NCBI RefSeq assembly: GCF_001708505.1
Contig: NZ_CP015992.1
Location: 2,976,001-3,040,000, forward strand
Reading direction: 5' to 3'
Source of the DNA: Pseudomonas sp. TCU-HL1
GTDB taxonomy: Bacteria; Pseudomonadota; Gammaproteobacteria; Pseudomonadales; Pseudomonadaceae
Length of the DNA: 64,000 nt
The stretch's first letter is position 1; each line of letters starts with the position of its first letter. Below, piece by piece: positions 33,668 through 41,450 of this stretch. Made by a program: the position numbers and the translations under genes. The notes under the pieces were generated by a model that did no database searches, had not been told where the DNA came from, and was given only the letters and a program-made list of their open reading frames with translations.

Positions 33668-34659
33668 CCGCGCTGGGTTCGCGCAGCCGGGTGCTGATGC
33701 CCGGTGTGATCGTCAGCGCCGTGGTCGCCGCCGCGGCCACCTTCCTTTCCGAGCACTACGGTGCCCCGGTGATGCTGTTCGCCCTGCTGCTGGGCCTGTC
33801 GGTGAACTTCCTCGCGACCGATGGCGCCTGCAAGCCCGGTATCGAGTTCACCGCCCGTGAAGTGCTGCGGGTCGGCGTGGCCCTGCTGGGTATCCGCATC
33901 ACCCTGGAACAGATCGCGTCCCTCGGCTGGCAGCCAGTCGCCATGGTGGTGGCACTGGTGGTGGTGACCATCCTCGTGTCAGTCGCAGTGGCGCGTCTGC
34001 TGGGCTTCAACAGCCTGTTCGGCCTGCTCACCGGTGGCGCCACCGCCATCTGCGGCGCTTCGGCGGCCCTGGCCCTGGCGGCGGCGCTGCCCAGTCACCC
34101 GCAGAAGGAACGCGCGACGCTGTTCACCGTGATCGGCGTGTCGGCGCTGTCCACCCTGGCGATGATCCTCTACCCGATGATCGCCCAGGCCCTGGGGTTG
34201 TCGCCCCTGCATGCGGGGCTGTTCATCGGCGGCACCATCCATGACGTGGCCCAGGTGGTGGGCGCGGGCTACAGCATGGGCCACGAAACCGGCGACAGTG
34301 CCACCGTGGTCAAGCTGATGCGGGTGGCCATGCTGCTCCCGGTGATCGTCTGCGCCGCCATGATCACCCGTGCCCGGGGCGCCGAGCCCGGCAGCAAGCG
34401 GCCGCCGTTGCTGCCCTGGTTCGCCGTGGGCTTCGTGGTGCTGGCCGCGATCAACAGCACGGGCGTGATTGCGCCGGCGGTGCAAGAGGCCGGCAACGAG
34501 CTGTCGCGCTGGTGCCTGGTGATCGCCATCAGTGCCCTGGGCATGAAGACCCAGCTCAAGGATCTGGCCTCGGTGGGCATCAAGCCGATCCTGCTGATGG
34601 TGGGGGAAACCGCCTTCCTCGCCGCCCTGGTGCTGGCAATGCTGCACTGGGGGTTCTGA
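33649..34659 (+). CDS. YeiH/UPF0324-family putative sulfate exporter
   Basis: The 336-aa membrane protein has about 10 TM helices and UPF0324 family marks: ALLLGLSVNFL, PGIEFTAREVLRVGVALLGI, LLTGGATAICGASAALALAA, VIGVSALSTLAMILYPMIAQ, GGTIHDVAQVVGAGYSMG and ISALGMKTQLKDLASVG. Relatives are annotated as putative sulfate or sulfonate-related exporters; the transport function is not firmly established. It overlaps the Rieske gene by 19 bases and is the last gene before a strong terminator. Together with a TauD-type dioxygenase it hints at sulfite or sulfate disposal. Confidence 0.83.
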   Translation: MSAAAITALGSRSRVLMPGVIVSAVVAAAATFLSEHYGAPVMLFALLLGLSVNFLATDGACKPGIEFTAREVLRVGVALLGIRITLEQIASLGWQPVAMVVALVVVTILVSVAVARLLGFNSLFGLLTGGATAICGASAALALAAALPSHPQKERATLFTVIGVSALSTLAMILYPMIAQALGLSPLHAGLFIGGTIHDVAQVVGAGYSMGHETGDSATVVKLMRVAMLLPVIVCAAMITRARGAEPGSKRPPLLPWFAVGFVVLAAINSTGVIAPAVQEAGNELSRWCLVIAISALGMKTQLKDLASVGIKPILLMVGETAFLAALVLAMLHWGF

Positions 34660-34718
34660 AGCCTTTACTCCTGCTCCCGTGAGGGGGTCATCGACGCCTG
34701 CCACAGCGGGCATTTGCC

Positions 34719-34761
34719 GCGCAGAAGCCTACTGGGACGGGCTTCGTGCGCGTTTTTTTTT
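34719..34761 (+). terminator. Rho-independent terminator of the quinone reductase-YeiH operon
   Basis: GCGCAGAAGCC pairs with GGCTTCGTGCGC across a 10-base loop and is followed by nine T residues. It ends the plus-strand operon 60 bases past the YeiH-type stop. Confidence 0.85.
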
Positions 34762-34810
34762 GCCTTTTTGGGGGGTGCGAATTCATTCGCGAAGGGCTGT
34801 GCAGCAGCCC

Positions 34811-34874
34811 CGCAGGGTGCGCCGCGCGCACCAGAAGACAGACTCGGTGTCCAGGTGCGCATGGCGCCCCCTAC
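34811..34874. repeat. Palindromic intergenic repeat, family A, copy 3 (with half B)
   Basis: CGCAGGGTGCGCCGCGCGCA and the inverted GGTGCGCATGGCGCCCCCTA lie 23 bases apart. Directly before it, 34776-34810 holds GTGCGAATTCATTCGCGAAG and a small hairpin, the left half of a family B element, so two repeat families are fused here. Confidence 0.7.
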
Positions 34875-34911
34875 TTGTTGCCACCAATCGGAGCCGGGGC
34901 AATCGCGCCGC

Positions 34912-35925
34912 TTACTCCTCCGCCTTCACCTGATGCTCCCGCCGCCAGGCCGCCGGCGATTTGCCGAACTGGGTGGTGAACCAGCGGGTGAAGGAACTGG
35001 GCACGGAGTAACCGAGCAGATCGGCGATGCGGCTGAGGGAGTAACGCGGGTTTTCCATGTAGCGCAGCACCAGGTCGCGGCGCACGTCGTTGATCAGGTC
35101 GGAGAAGGTCACTTCGCTTTCTTCGAGGCGGCGCTGCAGGGTGCGCACGTTCATTCCGAGGGACTGGGCGATCTGTTCGATGGTGGCGCGGCCCATGGGC
35201 AGCAACAGGTAGATGGCTTTGCGCACGTCGTTCAGGGTCGACTGCTGGGCGGCACCAGGCAGGGTTTCCACCAGGCGGCGGGCGTGCCGCGCCATGGCGG
35301 GATCGGCCAGCGGGTTGGCTTTGTCCAGATCGGCGGCCTGGCAAACGATGCCGTTGAACTCGTTGCCGAATTCCACCTTGCAACCGAACACCCGCCGATG
35401 CAGTTGCAGGTCGGGTGGCGCGTCGTGGCTGAAGCTGACCGCCAACGGGCGCCAGCCGGAGCCGAGCAGGGCGCTGCACATGCGAAACAGCACGCCGATG
35501 GCCAGTTCGATGCCCTGGCGCATGGGCAAGGGCGGGTCGGTGATGATTTCTTCGCGCAGCACCACGGTCTTGCCCACTTCGTCCACGAACAGCGCCAGGG
35601 ATTCGTTGAGCAGGTGGCGGTATTGCACGATGGTTTCCAGCGCGTCGCGCAGCGTCGGCTGGTGGGAGAGCAGCAGGCTGATGGCGCCGAAGTCCGACAG
35701 CTGGCGCGATTCCGCCATGCGCAAGCCGAAGGTGGGGCAGCCGCTGGCGCGGGCGGACTCTTCCAGCAAGATGGCTACGGCCGAGGTGGGCAGGCGTTGC
35801 TCGGGGTTCTCCACCAGCGCCTGGCTGAGGCCAACCTGGCGCAGCATCTGCTGTGGGTTGAGGCCAAGATGCTGGGCCACTTCGATGTAGTTGATCAGGG
35901 CCGCTGCGCGAACCATTGGGGTCAT
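34912..35925 (-). CDS. AraC-family regulator (arabinose_bd type)
   Basis: The 337-aa protein begins MTPMVRAAALINYIEVAQHL, then GLNPQQMLRQVGL, typical of the PF12625-type sensor domain. It ends in the AraC DNA-binding domain (RATIEQIAQSLGMNVRTLQR, LSRIADLLGYSVPSSFTRWF, then TTQFGKSPAAWR). The start at 35925 gives the family's usual length; ATG at 36015 would add 30 residues, and neither has a strong ribosome site. It lies between two operons that both carry the same direct-repeat promoter module (28160 and 36166), so I infer that it activates both. Confidence 0.85.
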   Translation of the reverse strand: MTPMVRAAALINYIEVAQHLGLNPQQMLRQVGLSQALVENPEQRLPTSAVAILLEESARASGCPTFGLRMAESRQLSDFGAISLLLSHQPTLRDALETIVQYRHLLNESLALFVDEVGKTVVLREEIITDPPLPMRQGIELAIGVLFRMCSALLGSGWRPLAVSFSHDAPPDLQLHRRVFGCKVEFGNEFNGIVCQAADLDKANPLADPAMARHARRLVETLPGAAQQSTLNDVRKAIYLLLPMGRATIEQIAQSLGMNVRTLQRRLEESEVTFSDLINDVRRDLVLRYMENPRYSLSRIADLLGYSVPSSFTRWFTTQFGKSPAAWRREHQVKAEE

Positions 35926-36290
35926 GTCGATCGCCACGCTGTTGTTGTGCCGGGTCGGGGGAGAGTCCGCCGCCGGTCGTTCTTGTCGTTTAAAGCGAAG
36001 TGGATCAGGCGCCATGGATGGTCTGCGAATTTTCCCTGGATGACAACGCCGGCCCCGTGCCGCGCAGGCGCCAGATGACAGTAAAGCCAATGCCCGGAAA
36101 CCGGCCCACGCTACGGACGGCGGGCATGGCCGCCGGACGGGTCGGGCAACGGGGCAGGGCGGCTCTGTCATGAAATGCGAAGTGCCTGACGCCGTATGAA
36201 AAGCGGCTCCCCCCCTGCATCTCTACTGTCTGCATCACGAAGTTCCTTCCGCCGCGATGGCGATCCCATCGAACGCAACAGGGTAATGAC
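35926..36290. other. Divergent regulatory region between the AraC gene and the hydrolase operon
   Basis: 365 bases without a confident gene. An extension of the AraC frame to 36171 exists but looks non-coding (Arg/Pro-rich). The right part holds the direct-repeat operator and a -10-like box. The left part should hold the AraC gene's own promoter, which I could not resolve. Confidence 0.5.
36166..36229 (+). promoter_or_regulatory. AraC-type direct-repeat operator and promoter of the hydrolase-RND operon
   Basis: TGTCATGAAATGCGAAG (36166-36182) is identical to the first repeat at 28160. A weaker repeat, TGACGCCGTATGAAAAG (36187-36203), follows at the same 21-bp period, and TACTGT starts 20 bases later, the same spacing as at the other operon. 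Confidence 0.72.
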
Positions 36291-36854
36291 GTGAACGACA
36301 ACAACAGCACAACCATTCTCATCGTCCCGGGCCTGCGGGAAGACGTGCCGGAACACTGGCAGACCCTGCTGGCCGCGCAACTGCCCAAGGTGCGCAGCGT
36401 GCCGCCGCTGGAGCGGGACAAGCTGAGCCTGCCGGCGCGGGTCGAGGCCATTCAGCACGAGCTGGAACAGATCGACGGCCCGGTGATTCTGGTCGCCCAC
36501 AGCGCCGGCGTGCTCATGGTGGCGCACTGGGCTGCCCGTTACAGCCGCCCCATCAAGGGCGCGCTACTGGCCACGCCCCCGGACCTGGACGCCGCCTGGC
36601 CGGCGAACTACCCGAGCCCCGAATCCCTCCGTGCCAATGGCTGGACCCCGCTGCCGCGCCTGCCGCTGCCATTCCCCAGCCTGGTCTGCGCCAGTGACGA
36701 CGATCACCTGGCGAGCCTGGAGGCGGTTCGCGAGCTGGCCCGGGACTGGGAAGGCTGCCTGGTCGAACTGGGCAAGGTCGGGCATCTCAATCCCGCCTCG
36801 GGCTACGGCGAATGGCCTTACGCCCACGAACTGATCCAGCGGCTGGATAGCTGA
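36291..36854 (+). CDS. RBBP9/YdeN-family alpha/beta hydrolase
   Basis: The 187-aa serine hydrolase has ILIVPGLREDVPEHWQTLLA at the N-terminus, the nucleophile elbow in VAHSAGVLMV, an acidic residue in CASDDDHLAS and the catalytic His in LGKVGHLNPASGYGEWP, the family's typical ending. It is cytosolic, with no signal peptide. The start is GTG at 36291; the nearby ATG at 36286 is out of frame and stops at once. It is the first gene behind the AraC-type operator and precedes the DUF1302-DUF1329-RND genes. An esterase role on the operon's substrate is possible but unproven. Confidence 0.82.
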   Translation: MNDNNSTTILIVPGLREDVPEHWQTLLAAQLPKVRSVPPLERDKLSLPARVEAIQHELEQIDGPVILVAHSAGVLMVAHWAARYSRPIKGALLATPPDLDAAWPANYPSPESLRANGWTPLPRLPLPFPSLVCASDDDHLASLEAVRELARDWEGCLVELGKVGHLNPASGYGEWPYAHELIQRLDS

Positions 36855-36988
36855 AACGCAATTCCATCGATATCGGCCGGGCAGTCCGGCGGGTAGGGCG
36901 CGTGGCCAGGCAACCGGCTGTGCGCCGATGAAACAGGGAGCAAGGAAAAGGTTGCAGTAGTTAATACAACAAGAAGCGGAGCCAACGC

Positions 36989-38911
36989 ATGAACAACAAG
37001 AACAATCACAACCTGAACCTGCGCAGGTGCCTGCTCGCCTCGGCCATCGCCGCCGGGCTGGGCGCACCTGCCATGGTGCATGCCTTCGAGGTCGACACCG
37101 GCAATCCGGACTGGTCGGTACGCTTCGACAACACCGTGAAGTACAACTATGGCGTTCGCACCGAGAGCGCGGACAAGCGGATGCTGGCCACGCCGAACAA
37201 CAACGACGGTGACTATAACTTCCGCCGTTCCGGCACCAACATCGCCAACCGCCTCGACCTGCTGACCGAGCTGGACGTGATCCACCAGGGCAACAAGGGC
37301 TTCCGCGTCAGCGCCGCCAGCTGGTACGACAAGGCCTACGACAACACCGGCTCCAACTCCAACCCCTTTGTCAACGGCAACGAAGCGTTCTCCGCCATCC
37401 TCGGCCAGCCCAGCACCACCAATCCGGGGTTCGGCAGCCCGCACCTGTCCCACTACGCCCAGCGTTACTACAGCGGCCCGTCCGGTGAAATCCTCGACGC
37501 CTTCGTGTTCTACAGCACCGAAGTGGGCGAAGAGTCCCTGTTCAGCATCAAGGCCGGCCAGCACAACGTCTACTGGGGCGAAACCATCCTCAACCCGGTG
37601 CATGCCATCAGCTACGGCCAATCCGGTCTGGACCTGGCCAAGCTCGCCGCCGCGCCGGGCACCGAGGCGAAGGAACTGTTCGTCCCGCGCAACCAGGTTT
37701 CCGCGTCCTTCACCATCAATCCCGAGCTGACCGTGGCCGCTCAGTATTTCCTCGACTGGGACGCGGCTCGACTGCCTGAGGCTGGCACCTACTACGGCAG
37801 TTCCGACCTGGTGGGCTTCGGCGCCCAGTCCTTCCTCCTCGGCCATACCGGTGGCCCTGGCCTGGCCGGGCCGAACGGCACCCTGACCAATATTCGCCGT
37901 GGTCACGACATCACCCCGGACAAGCGCGGTGACTGGGGCCTGATGCTCAAGTGGTCGCCGGAATGGCTGGATGGCACTGTCGGTGCTTATTACCGGCAGA
38001 CTTCGGAAATCCTGCCGCAGGCCGTACTCGACGGCACCGGCCTGACCGCTCGGGGCGCGGCTGGCCCCATCGCCAACGTGCGCAGCTCCATCAGCAGCAC
38101 CAACTACAAGCTCGCCTACGGCGACGACATCGACATCTTCGGTCTGAGCCTGTCCAAGGAATTCGGCGGCATTAGCGTCGCCAGCGACCTGAACATCCGC
38201 CACAACATGCCGTTGGCGAGCATTCCGGCCATCGTCAGTGCCTCCGGCCCAGGCGGCTTGGCGGCGGGCCTCGGCCTCCTGCCGGCGCGCGTGCCGGGCA
38301 CCGGCGTGGTTACCGACCTGCCGGGCAGCGGCGACAGCATGAGCGCCACCGGCGACACCCTGCACTGGACCCTGAACGGTCTGATGACCATCGGTGACAC
38401 GCCGCTGTTCGACGCAGCCAGCCTGCTGGGCGAGCTCTACTACAGCAACCTGCTGAAACTCGATAGCCACAACGAGGCGCTCTACAAGGGCAAGGACTCC
38501 TACCGTGGCATCGACAAACCGACCCGCGACAACTGGGGCGTCGCAGTGAACTTCACGCCCACCTGGTACCAGGTGTTCCCGGGCGTGGACATGAGCGCAC
38601 CGATGTCGGTGAACGTCGGCCTCGACGGTGTTTCGCCGGTCCAGGGCGGTGGTGCCGAAGACACCGGCAACTACTCCGTGGGCATCGGTGCGGCCATCTA
38701 CAACCAGTACTTCGTCGACCTGAAGTACGTGGACTCTTTCGGCGACGCCAAGAAGTGCACCAACGGTGCCAACGACGGCTCGACTCCTAACGCATTGGAT
38801 GCCACGCAGCGCTACACCTGCTACGCCGGGGGTTACTCCTCCTTCTCCGGCGGCGGAGCTACCACGGAAGACCGTGGCGCGGTTTACCTGACTTTGAAGA
38901 CCACCTTCTGA
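36989..38911 (+). CDS. DUF1302 outer-membrane protein
   Basis: The 640-aa protein has a signal peptide cleaved near residue 32 (MVHA before FEVD), then an all-beta sequence rich in alternating aromatics (WSVRFDNTVKYNYGVRTESA, SLFSIKAGQHNVYWGETILN, GLMLKWSPEWLDGTVGAYYR) and a C-terminal Phe in LTLKTTF, all as in outer-membrane barrels. It matches the DUF1302 family, which is regularly found with DUF1329 and RND proteins in bacteria that degrade hydrophobic compounds, and presumably takes part in their passage through the outer membrane. The gene is 134 bp after the hydrolase. Confidence 0.82.
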   Translation: MNNKNNHNLNLRRCLLASAIAAGLGAPAMVHAFEVDTGNPDWSVRFDNTVKYNYGVRTESADKRMLATPNNNDGDYNFRRSGTNIANRLDLLTELDVIHQGNKGFRVSAASWYDKAYDNTGSNSNPFVNGNEAFSAILGQPSTTNPGFGSPHLSHYAQRYYSGPSGEILDAFVFYSTEVGEESLFSIKAGQHNVYWGETILNPVHAISYGQSGLDLAKLAAAPGTEAKELFVPRNQVSASFTINPELTVAAQYFLDWDAARLPEAGTYYGSSDLVGFGAQSFLLGHTGGPGLAGPNGTLTNIRRGHDITPDKRGDWGLMLKWSPEWLDGTVGAYYRQTSEILPQAVLDGTGLTARGAAGPIANVRSSISSTNYKLAYGDDIDIFGLSLSKEFGGISVASDLNIRHNMPLASIPAIVSASGPGGLAAGLGLLPARVPGTGVVTDLPGSGDSMSATGDTLHWTLNGLMTIGDTPLFDAASLLGELYYSNLLKLDSHNEALYKGKDSYRGIDKPTRDNWGVAVNFTPTWYQVFPGVDMSAPMSVNVGLDGVSPVQGGGAEDTGNYSVGIGAAIYNQYFVDLKYVDSFGDAKKCTNGANDGSTPNALDATQRYTCYAGGYSSFSGGGATTEDRGAVYLTLKTTF

Positions 38912-38951
38912 CATTCCGCACCGCTCGTAACCCGAGCAGGAGAACAACGAG

Positions 38952-40310
38952 ATGAAATTCGTGAAAACTCTGATGGCGGCTTCCCTCGCGGTGGCCTTCG
39001 CTAGCTCTGCCCTTGCCGCCGTATCGCCAGATGAAGCGGCCAAGCTGGGCAACAACCTGACCCTGGTCGGTGCCGAGAAAGCCGCCAGCGCCGATGGCTC
39101 GATCCCGGCCTATGAGGGTGGCCTGACCACCGCTCCGGCCGGCTTCAAGTCTGGCGACAGCATGCGTCCGGACCCCTTCGCCAGCGAGCAGCCGTTGCTG
39201 GTGATCGATGGCAAGAACGTCGACCAGTACAAGAACCAGCTCAGCGCCACCACCGTGGAACTGGCCAAGCGCTACCCGGATTTCCGCGTGGATGTCTACC
39301 CGACCCACCGTACCGTGGCCATGCCCCAGGCGGTGCTGGACAACTCGGTGAAGAACGCCACCGGCGCCAAGACCGGCAATGGCGGACTGGCCCTCGACAA
39401 CGTGCTGCCGGGCGTACCGTTCCCGATTCCCCAGTCGGGTGCTGAAGCCATGTGGAACCACCTGCTGCGCTACCAGGGTGTGACCATCAACTCCAAGTAC
39501 GACTCCTGGAACGTCGACGCCGCAGGCGTGGCCACCCTCGCCACCACCGGCCAGGCTTTCATCAACTACCCGATCTACGAAGACATGTCGCGGCCTATCG
39601 CCAATACCGACGTGTACTACCAGATGAAGCTGTACTACTCGGGTCCGGCCCGTCGCGCCGGCGAGGCGATCATGCTGAAAGACGCCGCCAACGCCGTCGA
39701 GCAACCGCGCCGCGCCTGGCAATACCTGCCCGGCCAGCGCCGCGTGAAACTGGCGCCGAGCCTGGCCTACGACACGCCGAACCCGGGTACCGCCGGTGCC
39801 GGCACCTATGACGACGTATTCGTCTTCAACGGTGCGCTGGACCGCTACGACTGGAAGCTGGTGGGCAAGCAGGAGCTGATCGTGCCCTACAACACCTACA
39901 AGCTGACCTACGCCCAGGACCCGAAAGCCCTGACCACCCCCGGCCACCTGTCGCCTGACCATGTGCGTTGGGAGAAGCACCGCGTCTGGGTGGTGGAAGG
40001 CACCCTGAAGGCCGGCGCCCGCCACATCTACGCCAAACGCCGCTTCTACCTCGATGAAGACAGCTGGGTGGCTCTGGCCTCCGACCAGTACGACGCCCGT
40101 GGGCAGATCTACCGTGGCTCCTTTGCCTTCCTCAGCCAGAGCTACGACAAGCAGGTGCCGGATACCACGCCGTTCGTGATCTACGACCTGGTGGGCAACT
40201 CCTACAACATCAACGGCATCGTCGGCCCGCACGGCGGCATCCGTTACATCGACCCGCTGACCAAGGCTCAGTGGGCAGCCGAGTCCCTGGCGGGCGCCGG
40301 TATTCGCTGA
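38952..40310 (+). CDS. DUF1329 periplasmic protein
   Basis: The 452-aa protein has a signal peptide (MKFVKTLMAASLAVAFASSA, then LAA) and the DUF1329 opening SPDEAAKLGNNLTLVGAEKA. Internal marks include IPAYEGGLTTAP, DVYPTHRTVAMPQAVLDN, RRAWQYLPGQRRVKLAPSLA and YDTPNPGTAGAGTYDD, LSPDHVRWEKHRVWVVEGTL. The fold is distantly related to LolA/LolB-type lipid carriers. I infer a soluble periplasmic carrier working between the DUF1302 barrel and the RND protein encoded downstream. It is tightly linked to DUF1302 (40 bp). Confidence 0.82.
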   Translation: MKFVKTLMAASLAVAFASSALAAVSPDEAAKLGNNLTLVGAEKAASADGSIPAYEGGLTTAPAGFKSGDSMRPDPFASEQPLLVIDGKNVDQYKNQLSATTVELAKRYPDFRVDVYPTHRTVAMPQAVLDNSVKNATGAKTGNGGLALDNVLPGVPFPIPQSGAEAMWNHLLRYQGVTINSKYDSWNVDAAGVATLATTGQAFINYPIYEDMSRPIANTDVYYQMKLYYSGPARRAGEAIMLKDAANAVEQPRRAWQYLPGQRRVKLAPSLAYDTPNPGTAGAGTYDDVFVFNGALDRYDWKLVGKQELIVPYNTYKLTYAQDPKALTTPGHLSPDHVRWEKHRVWVVEGTLKAGARHIYAKRRFYLDEDSWVALASDQYDARGQIYRGSFAFLSQSYDKQVPDTTPFVIYDLVGNSYNINGIVGPHGGIRYIDPLTKAQWAAESLAGAGIR

Positions 40311-40380
40311 GCCAGGCTGGTTGCCGCTCCCTTTGAGTGTGGGGGAGCGGCAGCCGTTCTTTTTTTCAGAGGACGTCCCG

Positions 40381-41433
40381 ATGTTTTCTTTCAAGTTCAT
40401 CGTCCTGGGCCTGGCCCTGGCGGCCGGCCACTGTGCGGCCGCACCGCTGGTGGATGTGCTCGACCTGCCGGCGCAGCGCAGCGAACTGGCGGTACGCAGC
40501 CCCTTGCTCGACCTGGCACAGGCCGGCCAGCGGCTGGTCGCCGTGGGGCAGCGTGGCCACATCCTGTATTCCGACGACCAGGGAACAAGCTGGGCCCAGG
40601 CCAGCGTGCCGGTCCGCTCCGACCTCAATGCCGTGCAGTTTCCCACGGCCAGCGAAGGCTGGGCGGTGGGCCACGACGGCGTGGTGTTGCACAGCCGCGA
40701 CGGCGGCGCCAGCTGGGAGAAGCAGCTCGACGGCCGCCAGCTCGGTCGCCTGATGCAGGACTACTACAGCGCCCGGCCCGATGCCGGGCAATGGCTGGAG
40801 GAGGGCAAGCGGATCGAGACCGAAGGCGCCGACAAACCCTTCCTCGATCTCTGGTTCAGTGATGAACGCAATGGTTTCGTTGTCGGCGCGTTCAACCTGA
40901 TCTTCCGCACCCGCGATGGTGGACAGAGCTGGGAGCCCTGGATCGACCGTACCGACAACCCGTCCGGCTACCACCTCAATGCCATCGCCAGCGACGGCGA
41001 GCACATCTTCATTGCCGGGGAGCAAGGCCTGTTGCTGCGCCTCAACGACAGTGGCGAGCGTTTCCAGGCCCTGGAATCGCCCTATCAGGGCAGCTTCTTC
41101 GGCATCAGCGCCCAGCCCGGCGTGGTGCTGGCGTACGGCCTGCGCGGCCACGCCTATCGCAGCACCGATGCCGGCGCCAGCTGGACAGCGGTCAAGACCG
41201 GGCTGAACAGCAGCATCACCGCATCCACGCGCGACGCCCGAGGCACGCTCTACCTGTTCGGCCAGACTGGCCAGGCCCTGGCCAGCACCGATCAGGGCAC
41301 CAGCTTCCAGCCCCTGAAAATCGGCCAGCCAGTACCTGTATACGGAGCCCTGGCGTCGAGCGACAACGGCCTGCTGCTGGTGGGCGCGCGCGGCATCAGC
41401 CAGCGCCCCGTGGTTTCAGGAAAACAAGAATAA
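40381..41433 (+). CDS. YCF48-like Asp-box beta-propeller protein
   Basis: The 350-aa exported protein (signal to about residue 21, CAAAPLV) carries repeated Asp boxes of the S-x-D-x-G-x-x-W type: YSDDQGTSW, SRDGGASW, TRDGGQSW, STDAGASW and STDQGTSF. These build a BNR/Hcf136-like propeller. Such proteins accompany DUF1302/DUF1329/RND sets and are thought to be periplasmic assembly or scaffold factors; the exact job is unknown. I chose the ATG at 40381 with AGAGGA upstream; the frame extends earlier without a signal. Confidence 0.82.
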   Translation: MFSFKFIVLGLALAAGHCAAAPLVDVLDLPAQRSELAVRSPLLDLAQAGQRLVAVGQRGHILYSDDQGTSWAQASVPVRSDLNAVQFPTASEGWAVGHDGVVLHSRDGGASWEKQLDGRQLGRLMQDYYSARPDAGQWLEEGKRIETEGADKPFLDLWFSDERNGFVVGAFNLIFRTRDGGQSWEPWIDRTDNPSGYHLNAIASDGEHIFIAGEQGLLLRLNDSGERFQALESPYQGSFFGISAQPGVVLAYGLRGHAYRSTDAGASWTAVKTGLNSSITASTRDARGTLYLFGQTGQALASTDQGTSFQPLKIGQPVPVYGALASSDNGLLLVGARGISQRPVVSGKQE

Positions 41434-41450
41434 AAGCGAGGCGAACCCAC

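Noticed and set aside
36016..36171. N-terminal extension of the AraC regulator to 36171
   Set aside because: The added segment is Arg/Pro/Cys-rich and would overlap the direct-repeat operator; family length fits a start near 35925.
36818..39055. 745-aa minus-strand frame opposite DUF1302
   Set aside because: Antisense of a real outer-membrane protein; no signal, motif or ribosome site.
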